NCBI GenBank assembly: GCA_900074885.1
Contig: FJUW01000031.1
Coordinates: 2,634-66,633 of the forward strand
Reading direction: 5' to 3'
Length of the DNA stretch: 64,000 nt
Source: Rhynchosporium graminicola
Lineage: Eukaryota > Ascomycota > Leotiomycetes > Helotiales > Ploettnerulaceae
Below, one piece after another: positions 1 through 10,337 of the stretch. A model generated the notes under the pieces. The model was not told the origin of the DNA. It searched no databases and saw only the letters and a list, made by a program, of their open reading frames with translations. Each line of letters opens with the position of its first letter. Position 1 is the first letter of the stretch. Both the position numbers and the translations under genes were made by a program.

Positions 1-676
1 CAGATAGTAGCGATTAATAAGGACTCAGCACGCGAGGAAGCCTACGCTACGCTTACAGAGGCCGCAAACGCGAAACAACTGAAATATAAGGATCTAGGCC
101 CTATATTTCACCCTCTAATTATTTCCGCCGGTGGTCTAATGGAAAAGGATACAGCGAAGACTTATAGGGCTCTTCAGGGCCTACTAGGCCCTAGTAGAGC
201 GAGATGGCTCGATAGCTTTATTGCTACCTCTTTGACTCAGGCGCGAGGTATCGCTGCAACGTCAATTATAGCATATAAGTAAGCCTGAAATACCCTGAGA
301 AGCTACCCCCCGCCTACCCTGGAGCGAATACAGCCCCGCGCCACAGGGCACCCCTTCTATACTAAAGAAGCACCCCCTCTCTCTTCCTCTCTCTTCTACG
401 CTAGAGAGCACCCTCCCTATGTCACAGGGCACCCCCCCCCTACGCCGCAGGGCACTCTCTCTCGCTATAGAGCTCCCTCTTCTCTTTCATCGAAGGCTTC
501 GATCATCTATCTACTACTCGTAGTAAATATCGCCTACCCTAGGCTTCTGTATCTCTCTTTTATTTAGTACTCTCCTTACCTGTATTTATAGCACGCACCC
601 CCTGTACTTATAGCTCAAGTTTCCTTATAGTTAGAAAAACGCCTGTAGCAAGATAGCGTAGTTAGATTCAATATCA
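1..676 (+). mobile_element. Non-LTR retroelement, copy A: 3' end with endonuclease domain
   Basis: The window opens inside the C-terminal endonuclease part of a non-LTR retrotransposon. The first frame reads QIVAINKDSAREEAYATL, then KQLKYKDLGPIFHPLIISAGG, and stops near 282. The upstream half of this domain (RPDLSV...YYDV) is visible only in copy B. The pattern R-P-D-x(15-20)-D-V-x-I-V is typical of restriction-like endonucleases at the C-terminus of early-branching LINEs. A non-coding 3' tail of about 390 bases follows and ends in CCCTAA-like repeats. Copy B aligns at a constant offset of 1,788 bases at both ends. The family assignment comes from motif reading only. Confidence 0.72.
340..475 (+). 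repeat. Short tandem repeat in 3' tail of copy A
   Basis: Imperfect units of about 20-27 bases built on GCACCCCC and TACGCTAGAGAGCACCC repeat through the tail. The equivalent block in copy B lies at 2130-2265, so this is part of the element's 3' untranslated region. Confidence 0.65.
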
Positions 677-709
677 CCTAACCCTTAAACCCTAACCCCT
701 AACCCTAAG
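677..709 (+). repeat. CCCTAA telomere-like tract ending copy A
   Basis: A run of CCTAACCC, TTAAACCC, TAACCCC and TAACCCTAA units joins the 3' end of copy A to the truncated 5' end of copy B. Its first 22 bases recur at the end of copy B, so they belong to the element. The extra CTAACCCTAA is unique to this junction. Confidence 0.85.
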
Positions 710-710
710 C

Positions 711-2463
711 GACTATTATAGCGTACCTGGATGATATCTATATCTATAGCCCTGATTCGACAGCGCTACTCCCTATAGTTACAGAGGCCTTTCAGCACTC
801 TCTAGTAGCCCTAAATCGCTGAAAGAGTACCGACTACCCTATCGCATAGCTACAGGCGAAGGATCTTCAGGCTCTAGGGATCTATATAGGCCCTGTAGAA
901 ACTCGCCGGACCTTTCTACGAGGCAAGATAACTATACTCGCTATAGCACTCGATACTCTAAAGCAGCTGCTGAAATAATATGCTCTACTACTACTCAGAG
1001 GGAGTATTCACTTACTTCTACAGTATCTATAGCGCTAGCTATACCCTGAAGGCCTAGAGGTCCTCTGGAAACAGGCTAATAGCTAAATTCACTACGCTAT
1101 TCAGGCTCTAATCGCTAGAGAGCCAGGGGACTAGAGTGCTCTAGTTTGATCAGCACTTATAGCACTTCCAGTACGCGAAGAGGGCCTAGGGATCTCGATA
1201 CACGCCCTATTAGCGCTAGGGCTATATAGGGCTGCGAAAGAAGCGAGTAGGCTGATTCTAGAGGCTATATGCCCTAAAATCTACCTTATAAACCCGGAAC
1301 CGCTTGATCGCTCTATTTCGACTGTACGAGAGGTCTTTTAAAGCGTAAATCAAGGCCTAGAGAGTCGCCTACTGCTTACGCTACCGAAACCAGCCCTGAA
1401 GACGAAGCTAGAGAACGCTAGCTACCTCGGCCGCTACTAGCTTAGAACCCTGCCTACGTAAAAGTATTATCTTTTAGCGGATTCTATAGTTATAGAGGCC
1501 CTTCGAACCAGGCTCCTAGTCCCTGTAAAACCTCTAACTGCTCCATATACTACCTGTAGCGCCTACCCTGAAATAGGCTATGAAGACACCTGTAGAGGAG
1601 CCTAAAGACGTTGGATTATACGCCACGACTAGGTCACCCGTGTATTTATTACTACCCTTTCTAGCCGGGAAGACCTAAAAGTTAAATCAGAGCTTATATT
1701 AGCGACTATAGGCAGCCGACAGCCTGAAAATAGTAAACGCCCCGATCTTTCAGTACTTATAGGCACCTCCAGGCACTATTACGACGTATAGATAGTAGCG
1801 ATCAATAAGGATTTAGCACGCGAAGAAGCCTACGCTACGCTTATAGAGGCTGTAAACGCGAAACAACTGAAATATAAGGATCTAGGCCCTATATTTCACC
1901 CTCTAATTATTTCAGCCGGAGGCCTAATAGAAAAGGATATAGCGAAGACCTATAGGGCTCTATAGGGCCTACTAGGCCTTAGTAGAGCGAGGTGGCTCGA
2001 TAGCTTTATTGCTACTACTTTGACCCAGGCACGAGGTATCGCTGCAACGTTAATTATAGTATATAAGTAAGCCTTAAGTACCCTGAGAAATCCACTCCCC
2101 GCTTACTCTAGAGCGAATATATCCCCGCGCTACAGAGCACCCCTTCTATACTATAGAAGCACCCCCTCTCTCTTTCTCTCTCGTCCACGCTATAGAGCAC
2201 CCTCCCTATATCACAGGGCACCCTCCCTACGCTATAGAGCATCCTCTCTCGCTATAGAGCACCCTCTCCTCTTCTATCGAAGGCTTCGATCATCTAGCTA
2301 CTACTCGTAGTACTTATCGCCTACTCTAGGCTTCTGTATCTCTCTTTTATTTAGTACTCTTCTTACCTGTATTTATAGCGCGTACCCCCTGTACTTAAAG
2401 CTAAAAATTTCCTTATAGTTAGAAAAACACCTGTAGCAAGATAGCGTAGTTAGATTCAATATC
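711..2463 (+). mobile_element. Non-LTR retroelement, copy B: RT to endonuclease, 5' truncated, RIP-damaged
   Basis: The frame starting at 715 reads IIAYLDDIYIYSPDS; the YLDD box at 724-735 is the reverse transcriptase active site. Further on are LGIYIGP and VREEGLGISIHALLAL, as in non-LTR reverse transcriptases. Near 1545-1650 are a Cys motif and RH residues. RPDLSVLIGTSRHYYDV at about 1738-1788 is the restriction-like endonuclease. Many in-frame stops (TGA after NR, TAG, TAA) sit where CGA, CAG or CAA would fit, consistent with C-to-T decay by RIP. The sequence begins mid-domain, so it is a 5'-truncated or recombined copy. It is not coding today. Confidence 0.75.
2130..2265 (+). repeat. Short tandem repeat in 3' tail of copy B
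   Basis: Imperfect units built on CGCTATAGAGCACCCTCCCTA repeat about five times. This is the counterpart of 340-475 in copy A. Confidence 0.65.
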
Positions 2464-2464
2464 A

Positions 2465-2487
2465 CCTAACCCTTAAACCCTAACCCA
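2465..2487 (+). repeat. CCCTAA telomere-like tract ending copy B
   Basis: The tract repeats the same sequence as the start of the tract at 677 and closes copy B. Unrelated A/T-rich sequence follows immediately (AAATATAATAACC). Confidence 0.85.
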
Positions 2488-4260
2488 AATATAATAACCT
2501 CTAATTATTCTATTAAACCGAAACTATAGATACCGAGTTTTGCTGAATAAGTGAGGCTAAGCGAGTGATTAAAACACTTGAAGGTTACGAAAGAAGAAGA
2601 GGTTCAAATCGAATTCTAACGAAGTTAAAAGATTAAGGAGAGTCGGATATCTTCGTTAAGTAGATATAGGAAGTATTAAATTAAATGTTCTAGTAGAAAG
2701 AGGTCGATTCTGCCGAGGGGGATAAATTGTATCAGGGTACGAAGGTTACGAGTCGAATTCCGATAATTTCCGAAAGGTTAAAGTCGGGTGAGGAGATAAA
2801 GGTTCTAATAGAAGGAGGTCGATTCTGCCGAGGGGGATAAATTATACCGGGGTATAAGGGTTACGAGTCGGATTCCGACAATTTCCGCTAGGGTAATAAG
2901 CTACTTTATCTTAGCCTAAAAGTAAGGTTTTTCGCTATTAGAGCTGCTTTCCGAAACTTAAAGTCAGGTGAGGGGATAGTGAATAATAAGGCCTATAGGG
3001 AAGTTTCTACTTAAAATTCGTCTGCTGTTTTACTTCGTACGCACGAAGGAACGAGTTTCGAAGTATCCGAGAGTGACTTCGTAGTAATACTAGTGCTTCT
3101 GAGGCTGAATTACGTCTAAATTCCCAGCTGTCCGAGAGATCTCTGGAATCTCGGCTATTTTGAAAACCTAACTGTCGAATTCGTAAGTTGAAGAGAGTAT
3201 TAACTGTTTTCGTATGATTCCGACCGTATGATTCCGAAGTGCAAAAATCCAAGGTAAGTAGAGATAACTCAGCGAAGAGCTCCCCTTAAGTCGTACGTCC
3301 GAATCGAGTTTTCTGGGTGAGATATTATTTAATACTATCCCCGGCGGTCTTAATCTTTCTATTTAATATAACGATATAAGACTTAAGGCGGTATATAAGC
3401 AGGAATAAAATAAGTAGGGAGGCTAAGAGCGATCTTATATAGTCTAGTACGAAGGAAACAGAAAGATATAGAGCTCTGAAGGAGTCTGCACCTTCTATAT
3501 ATATAAGGAGGGTATACCTAAGGCACCGATACTGGCCCGTATCTGCCACGTATACCATGCGCCGTCACACTACTAGAAACACTTCTAAAACCTATCCTAG
3601 GGTTACTATATCTACTAGGGGGATACTCTATATAGCCTAGGGTAGAGTATATCTTAATACTACTCTCCTCAGGCCCCTCTATTACTACTCTCCAGAGCTC
3701 CTTACTCTATAGTAGTAACCTGACTTTTAGTAACCAGACTCTATAATTAGAGCCTATTAGCCTTACTACTCTCGGCTTCTCTCCTCCGTAATCACTTATA
3801 CTTCCAGTATAGTAATATACCTATTAGTAAAGAAGTAGTAGATAAGGTACTAAAAGTGACTTATAATAGTTCTTGAAAGAATTTAATTTCAATAGTCTTA
3901 TGTAGGTAAAATAACGCTACGGGGCTCAGAACCTATTACATTTGAATTCGATAGAGGTTCAATTTCTATAGGAGGAAGTAGCTATATATATAGGTATCTA
4001 TATAGTAATCCAAGTAGATCCAAGTACGTATCTTACGTACTATTGCTAGTACTTCCGGTACTAGCAAATTAGTTGAGTACGCTATTCAACTCCGGTACTT
4101 CCGGTACCTTCAGGACGTTGAATACGCTACTCCGTACCATACTCTGTACTGTACTGCTAGCACTACCTATACTCAACAGGGCATTTCTTGGGAAATTTGT
4201 AGCATGGCGGCTACTGTATATTCAGGGAATGTTGAGTTCATGTATTGTGGCAGTCCAGTA
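2488..4260. repeat. Decayed A/T-rich subtelomeric repeat DNA
   Basis: No credible intact gene is present. A unit of about 115 bases containing GGTCGATTCTGCCGAGGGGG occurs at about 2688-2790 and again from 2802, with a weak third partial copy near 2950. From 3300 on, the strand is dominated by short CTA, TAG and ATA words, as in RIP-mutated DNA. Tandem GGTACTTCC words lie at about 4048-4120. Short ORFs at 3007-3252 and 3325-3558 (minus) and 4073-4261 (plus) have no recognisable domain and are probably chance or TE relics. Confidence 0.55.
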
Positions 4261-4379
4261 ACCTAACTAACAAGAGAGAGAGGTAAGAAGACTCTCTTCC
4301 CAGACATGGTTGTCATTTTGCAGTGCAGCTTTCTTCCTTCTTAGCCAGTCCCTTCATTCGAAGCAGTTCCCAGTCCCAT

Positions 4380-5511
4380 TTATTGCCGTAGTATCCTTTC
4401 CACTATCACGGCCCGCCCTGACAAGTCTTTCCATCCATCGTGACAGACCCCGAAGTTGCTTTCCTTGACCGTAATTTCAACGCTTATATTCCCAGTAACA
4501 ACTACATCTCTCTTGTCTTCCTTCTGATCTGTTTCTTCTTTTTCTTCTTCTTCAGCAGCATCATAGCCTTCATGATGTAGAACACTAACTGTTCCCCTGC
4601 CACCTCGAAAGTACATGTTAAGTGATGACCTCCGCTTGATTTCAACAGTGTGGATTTCCATGATACCAAAAGAGCTCTTGAGAACAGGAAGCAAGATCTC
4701 AGGATTATGATCGCGGGGTCTTGAATTGTGAAAATGTTTTTGGACGACTTGTAGTATTGTGCAACGAAGGAACAGACGCCGTGGCTCAGTTGCGCGGTCG
4801 TGATCGTGATCGTTCGCTGCTGGCTGCCGAAGGTTCTAAATTTTGTTGTCCAAGGTCCTGGATAGCTGTATTAGGCACCTTGGCCCTAGAGAGCATGTAG
4901 ACGACGAATCGGATGAGAATAAGACTGGGTGAGGATAATCGTTATATGAGTCGATAAAGGTGAGAAGCAGTCTGTCCGGTAAGATGCGTGGCGTGCCGAA
5001 GGATTGAAAGTAATATATCCTATGTGCTGCCATCGAGAGGATCAATTATACTACCATCATCATCCCCTGCCTTCTTGCCATCAGGTGGTAACTTGACTTG
5101 GAGTTGGTACAACAAGTCGACAGCCTGGATTATGAGTATTTGTGTTCATAAAAGCTGCACCTTCTTCAGAGACTTACAATCTGAGTTCTTCCGAAGGCAA
5201 AAATGCGGTCAGTAGAGAATAGGTTAACCCTGCACTGGCTTCTCCAATATTTTGATAAACAGTCGCAAAGTAAACAGCCAGACCAAAATCAAGGATACAC
5301 CAATCCTTAGTATCGTTGCAAGTCTCATTCCGAGGCCGAGGGCTCTACTGGCGAGAATGAAGAGGAGACTGTTTCTGAATTTGCAGGTAGAAACCGTGAT
5401 GTTATCACTTTTGATGTCTCGATGAACAATGCTTTGATCATACATGTTTTGGCAATCGAATTTCGTAATGTAAAATATCGAGCTGGTTAATGGAAGAAGC
5501 ATTGGCATCAT
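4380..5511 (-). pseudogene. Protein-kinase-like relic (HRD and DFG motifs in different frames)
   Basis: The minus strand at 5401-5427 encodes VHRDIKSDN, the kinase catalytic loop, preceded by a plausible helix-E segment (NMYDQSI). The metal-binding motif follows as CILDFGLAVYF near 5275-5293 but in another frame. An intron running from GTTTCT to ACTAAG could join them as NIT-DWCILDFG. Beyond DFG there is no recognisable APE segment, and no N-lobe with glycine loop or VAIK lysine lies upstream. A further open stretch at 4380-4830, starting after an ATTTAG acceptor-like site, has an acidic Lys/Glu run and no domain I know. It may be the tail of the same gene. A decayed or badly fragmented kinase gene is the best reading. 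Confidence 0.4.
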
Positions 5512-7572
5512 TCAATTACTCGTACGATAGTGGACTTCTCAATAACTGAAGAACAAGACCATGGCGATATCGAGTAAATGCCACTTCTTCATACTTGCGT
5601 GTTTCGGTTCCCTTGGTTTTTAGAGAAATCGTTGCGGAGAAAGGACTGCTTCGAAGACGTGCGATGTGGGATGAGGTGACGAGGAGGCAGCCAGTTGAGA
5701 ATATGCGCGGAATTCATGATGGAATTCTTTCAGATTCACATATTCAGAATTGAGATCAGTAAATAAGTTTTAAAAAAAGAAAAAGAGGGTCTAGATAGGA
5801 GGAAAATAAATTAAAGGGAGACTAGATATTTTCATCTTGAGCACCTAATCTGCTTTGTACCTAAAAACTTGCCCTGTCACCCCAAAAGCCAATCATCCCA
5901 CCAATATCTCTCATTGCAGCTGCTAGCAATTTCTCAGTAGTCTTCAATCTTTCTTCGCATTCGACTTTGCTTATTTCCGCCCCCAAACGGCTTCGGCTTT
6001 GCCTTTTCTCATTTCGTATTTGTTGCACTGCCAACATTGAATCTGGTTCCATCAAGTGCCAGTACTCCTGCTTCTGGCTCGCTCTTTATTATCGCGAAAT
6101 TCTTTCCAAAATCCGCTGTCTCTACCTCTGCCTCTACCGCTTTCTACCTGCGCCCTGTGGAGGTATTCTTTTCCCTATATTTTTCCTGCCTTCTTTTTCG
6201 TTTCCAGTTCAGCATGATTGATTGTCTTTGTCGCCGTTTCTGACTTCAGGAAGTTCGGGGTCAAGAGACTAAGTGCGCCAGGGAGATTAAGGAGACTTAG
6301 GATGTCTACACCTCAATTACAACATCGAGAAACTGATGAGGTAATCATTCTCACGAAGGAAGAACCTTATGATGGGCATAAGTCTACTCAAAATACGAAC
6401 ATTGTGCTACTCGCCGAGATGGATTTAATTATAACTAGACACTTTCAGGCTAGGTTGAATTCGCTTATGGAGACCATCCATCGCCTGCCTAAAAGGGTCG
6501 CTGGGCAGATGTATAAAATTCACGACGAACCTGGGGATTTAGAAGAGAATTTTAGCTCGGACGAACTATGGAGAGGTAGATTTAAAAGAAGATCGCAAGT
6601 TCCAGCGAGCTAAGTGACAAGTTGTCGGGTTGCCCGGATGACACAGAAGTCATTCTGTTCGGACTTAGTGTCGACGACATGAGGGCATGGTTAATTTGAG
6701 ATCGTGAGAAAGCAATGAGTACTTGGTAATAGTACTTTCGTTCAAGCGACATATGACATGTCGCAGGTTCAGCTCTCGAATTAGTTCTCTGTCGACCAAC
6801 CGCCTGGGACTGAGTCTTTAATATACAGGTTTGAGACCTGCGTAGTGATTGATGGATGTGGCTTTCAAAGCAGCCATCATCGCCTAGCTAACTAACAGAG
6901 CGGAGGAACTGCTTCAAATGTAAGTGACAAACAATAGAAAGCAGGAGAAGCAACAGAGCCTCGTTGACGCCTTCAAACCTGAGTGGTAGACGGTGAGGCT
7001 GAGGGGAGAACGAAGTCAGAGAGTTGAGTGACAGACAGAAAACCGAGGTGTGTTTCCTCGAAGACACTTTCCGAAAGGTTCCACAATATGTCAATGCCTT
7101 TGCGTGAAATCAATCAATCAATAAAAGAAACGGTCATCGAAGCATTTGAAATGATGGTCTGAAAATGAAAACAAATGTCGGCGTTGGCGCAGTTGGAGGT
7201 TGGAGCTTGGAGGTTGGCCAGTGGGATACCAGTACCGGTCCCGGTCAGTGTTATGTGGAGGTAGTAGGTAGGATACTAGGATCCCGTTTCGTTATCGAGC
7301 CCCACTATTACCCGCTGCCGCTGCCGCTGCCGATGCCGCTGCCCCTCGAGGATTGCCCCTTGCCCATCCCGATCAGGCCACGTGCACGCTACAGCGTCGA
7401 CCGAGGAGGCTGACTGAGCCTCGCATCAATTGTATTCTCCCCCCTCCATAATCAGCGACTACATCAATCGCATTGTTCACTTTCTTCCGTCCAGGCAATG
7501 ATTGAAAGTGAAACTCTCCGATAAAACTGCCCGGCTCACTCCTTCAAGAAAACATCAAAACCAACTCCAACA
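5512..7572. other. Mostly non-coding stretch with doubtful ORFs
   Basis: A minus-strand ORF at 5861-6055 is Lys/Arg/Glu-rich and possibly helical, but it has no clear start or partner exon. A (CCGCTG) run lies near 7313-7345. A hairpin-forming CGACATATGACATGTCG lies near 6748. I see no RNA gene. Confidence 0.4.
6302..6613 (+). CDS. Hypothetical small protein (103 aa)
   Basis: An open frame begins with MSTPQLQHRETDEV and ends KRRSQVPAS. Composition looks protein-like, with acidic and basic patches and a moderately hydrophobic middle (IVLLAEMDLII). I recognise no domain, signal peptide or membrane segment. The frame is open further upstream to 6218. It may be a single-exon gene, an exon of something larger, or chance. 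Confidence 0.22.
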   Translation: MSTPQLQHRETDEVIILTKEEPYDGHKSTQNTNIVLLAEMDLIITRHFQARLNSLMETIHRLPKRVAGQMYKIHDEPGDLEENFSSDELWRGRFKRRSQVPAS

Positions 7573-8542
7573 ATGCTTTCCACAGGCTTCGCATCCGCAC
7601 CCGTCTCCCGCAGCCTCGCGTACGGCATCGTAGCTACCTCCCTCCTCGCCAGCATCACCGATTCGAAACACTATTTCTATATCCAAGTCGATCCTCATAT
7701 ATGGCAATACCATCAGTTCTGGCGGGTGCTGGTATATCAGTTATGCTATTCGAATTCGACGGAGTGTTTGTTCGCTGCGATGACAGTGTATAACTTGAGG
7801 GTTGTGGAGAGAGTTTGGGGGAGTAGGAAATACGCTGTATGTTCCCCTCACTCCACGAGACTTGCTTTGTACTTGCGCTGTAACTTCTGATTGATTGCTC
7901 TATTGCTCTTTTAGTTGTACAGTATGCAGCGGCGTATTGAGCGGATTGGTAGTACAAGCAACAGCTAACACAAGCCTACAGTCCTTCATAGCGCTCTCCT
8001 TCCTTCTAACAACTATTCTCCCACCTGTCCTCCTCACAATGCTCATCCGACCTCTCTCTCTCCACACAATCAACTACCTCCCCGCCGGTCCAACACCCCT
8101 CCTCTTCTCTCTCCTCGCCCAATACCACGCTTTGATACCACACGTCTACAAATACCGAATCGCTGCTTCTCCATACAACCCTACCTTACCAAACTCGTCA
8201 TTCGTCGGCTTGACTTTCTCCGACAAGTCCTACGTCTATCTCCCCGCCATCCAACTCGCGCTGTCGCAGTTCCCGGGCGGCACAATCGGGGCGATGGTAG
8301 GTTGGATAGTGGGATACAGTTGGCGCAACGAGATTCTACCCAGTAGGTTCACGAGATGGCGAGTCCCAGCGTGGGTGGTTGGTGAGAAGATGATGAAGAG
8401 AGGAGAAGGCTTCGAGGGGTTGAGGAGGAGAATGGAGGATGAGAATTCGGGAGGGGCAGAGGCGACGGGAAGTGATGGGCGGAGTAGAGGCGAGGCTAAC
8501 GGTGGGAGAAGGAGGACGATGGGAAGGCAGTTCATGGATTAA
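7573..8542 (+). CDS. dsc2: Dsc2-like rhomboid pseudoprotease of the Golgi Dsc E3 ligase complex
   Basis: Two exons, 7573-7836 and 7982-8542, encode 274 residues. The phase-0 intron has GTATGT, a GCTAACA branch site and a CTACAG acceptor. An ORF entering the intron (SCTVCSGVLSG) should be ignored, because splicing joins SRKYA to SFIALSFLL. The N-terminus (HIWQYHQFWRVLVYQ, NSTE, VVERVWGSRKYA) and later NYLPAGPTPLLF and AQYHALIPHVYKY match my memory of the fungal Dsc2/DscB family, multi-pass rhomboid-like proteins. In the Dsc complex this subunit supports ubiquitination of SREBP precursors and orphan membrane proteins. No rhomboid GxSG serine motif is visible, as expected for a pseudoprotease. 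I see no C-terminal UBA domain; the tail is basic (GRRRTMGRQ). Confidence 0.72.
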
Positions 8543-8811
8543 TTTAGAGGGGCTGTATAAGGATTGAGGGTGTTCTGCTGGGAGCTTTGGCATTGGGTAA
8601 ACAAAATGCGGAATCGAGGAGCATTTGAACTGCCATATGCTTGATTGTAATGTGAAGACCATGGGTCTGATGCAGTTTTTGGCAGATTCCATATAGATCG
8701 AGCTATAAAAGGTCATATTTGACCTTCAGGGTTACAAGAGAATATTATATGCCATGTATCTGTAAAAGACCAGTACTGTAATGGTGGGTATTGCTGGGAT
8801 GCATGATTATT

Positions 8812-8940
8812 TGGCTGCCGTGACACAAATTGGCTGCCCTGACACAAATTGGCTGCCGTGGAAAATTGGCTGCCGCGAGAAATCAGCTGCCGCGACTCTG
8901 AAATACTGCCGTGAGAAATATTCACGGCAGTGTACTTGGA
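8812..8940 (+). repeat. Minisatellite built on TTGGCTGCCGTGACACAAA
   Basis: About six decaying units of 18-21 bases follow one another: TTGGCTGCCGTGACACAAA, TTGGCTGCCCTGACACAAA, TTGGCTGCCGTGGAAAA, TTGGCTGCCGCGAGAAA, then CAGCTGCCGCGACTC and TACTGCCGTGAGAAA. The array ends at ACGGCAGT. Confidence 0.75.
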
Positions 8941-8952
8941 GTAATTCCCAGT

Positions 8953-9000
8953 TGATTTGAGTTGAGCTGAGTTGAGTATTACCCTAGACTCAACTCAAGT
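8953..9000. repeat. Inverted repeat TGAGTTGAG / CTCAACTCA
   Basis: The left arm has two TGAGTTGAG copies (8957 and 8968); the right arm has CTCAACTCA at about 8990. The loop is TATTACCCTAGA. It could be a transposon terminus or a hairpin. Confidence 0.5.
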
Positions 9001-10337
9001 TAAATAACTCAAAACAATCATTACGCTAGCAGTTGCTGGACTTGTTTACCTTACTTGGCAAAGGCAAGCAAGCCATCGCATAGCAGATCCCCTAGAATCT
9101 CTACATGTCTTACCAAAATAGCGGCGTAGATGTACTCTGCAAGTGTAGATACTAGCATTGACTTTAGGGATGTATTCTAACCACAGTCCATACACTGCTA
9201 GAACTTAGATCGAAATAAATAGCCATGAGATCAATATGGTGTGTGAACAATAGAGTTCCTGCAAGCCCTCTATTTTGGCACTTTGAAGTGGCTTTTATAG
9301 GACATTTCTTCAACGGTAAAAGTCCGAACTTAGACATCTGCAAGGCGAATACTTGCAAAGTCGCCTATTGCCGCATTGTACAGGGCTCAAGGCAGGAAAC
9401 TGTCTTTTTGTCTCCTAGGATGGTGCTCTTTATCCAGCCAGCAACACACCCGTCAACAGCCTCCTGATAGTCAAGCTGCTCTCAAATACAAGCCGGTATA
9501 AATCCTTCGTGTCTCTAACTACGAATTCAAGTGCCCACGTGATTAGATCCCCTTATGATGCATGACGGCCGACACACCTAGGAAACTGAATGATCATTGT
9601 TGAATATTACACTCCCTTCAAGCCCTCAATCAGAAGACGAAGAGATCATTCATAATGTCTTGCATGACATGTTATTCACATACAGCGAGATGCTGGCTTG
9701 TTTTGATTGTGAATGAAAATGCTCTTGTTTGTATTTCTGTCCGAATGTAGCAAAGTCAACATCGCTTATTTCACGTAGATCTGCTGATCACGGGCCGAGA
9801 CCAAGGACCTGAGGACGCCTCGCATTTCGCTAGTTTCTCCTATGACTGTAAAATTATTGAATAGAGACATTGTAGAAAACAAATCACAAATCACCCGTAT
9901 CATGGTCGCATCAAATACGCGAAGATAACATAAGAATTACTTCTAACTATGACCTTACGTTTGCCTTCATTTGCTCGCTTCTCTGTAGTACTCAGGCACT
10001 TACGGACTTGTCTGTCGGACCGGGGTGGGTCGGGTCGGCAATTCAACGGAGATCAGATAACCGATTCTGCCGTCTTGACTCTCACCGCCTAGCCAGCCAG
10101 CCAGCCCAGCTCTCATCATCCACACACTCCTCCTAATCCTTCTTCTTGGTCTTCCTCTGCCAACCTTTAATACACAGCTTCGCACACTGACAGAGGCTTC
10201 GATTCTCACACTACGATTCTCAATGTTATCTACGAGCTGACATCTTCCCGACACCCTCTACAAATCATCTTTGCGCGTGTCGCACACCCTCTCTACTCAT
10301 TCTTCCCACATCACAAACCCACACACACACACACACC

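Larger units (their letters stand above)
8543..10337. other. Intergenic stretch with minisatellite and 5' leader
   Basis: The stretch contains the TTGGCTGCCG minisatellite (separate entry) and a TGAGTTGAG inverted repeat. Near 9164-9467 are overlapping short ORFs of transposon-like composition that I could not assign. The last 150 bases are a pyrimidine-rich leader ending in (CA)n at 10318-10336, just before the next start codon. Confidence 0.5.

Noticed and set aside
711..2463. Ty3/gypsy element, because of YLDDI
   Set aside because: The later GLGI block and the C-terminal RPD...DV endonuclease fit a non-LTR element, and no integrase, RNase H or LTR was seen.
6700..6800. Possible tRNA (GGTTCAGCTCTCG resembles a T-arm)
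   Set aside because: No matching acceptor stem or anticodon arm could be built.
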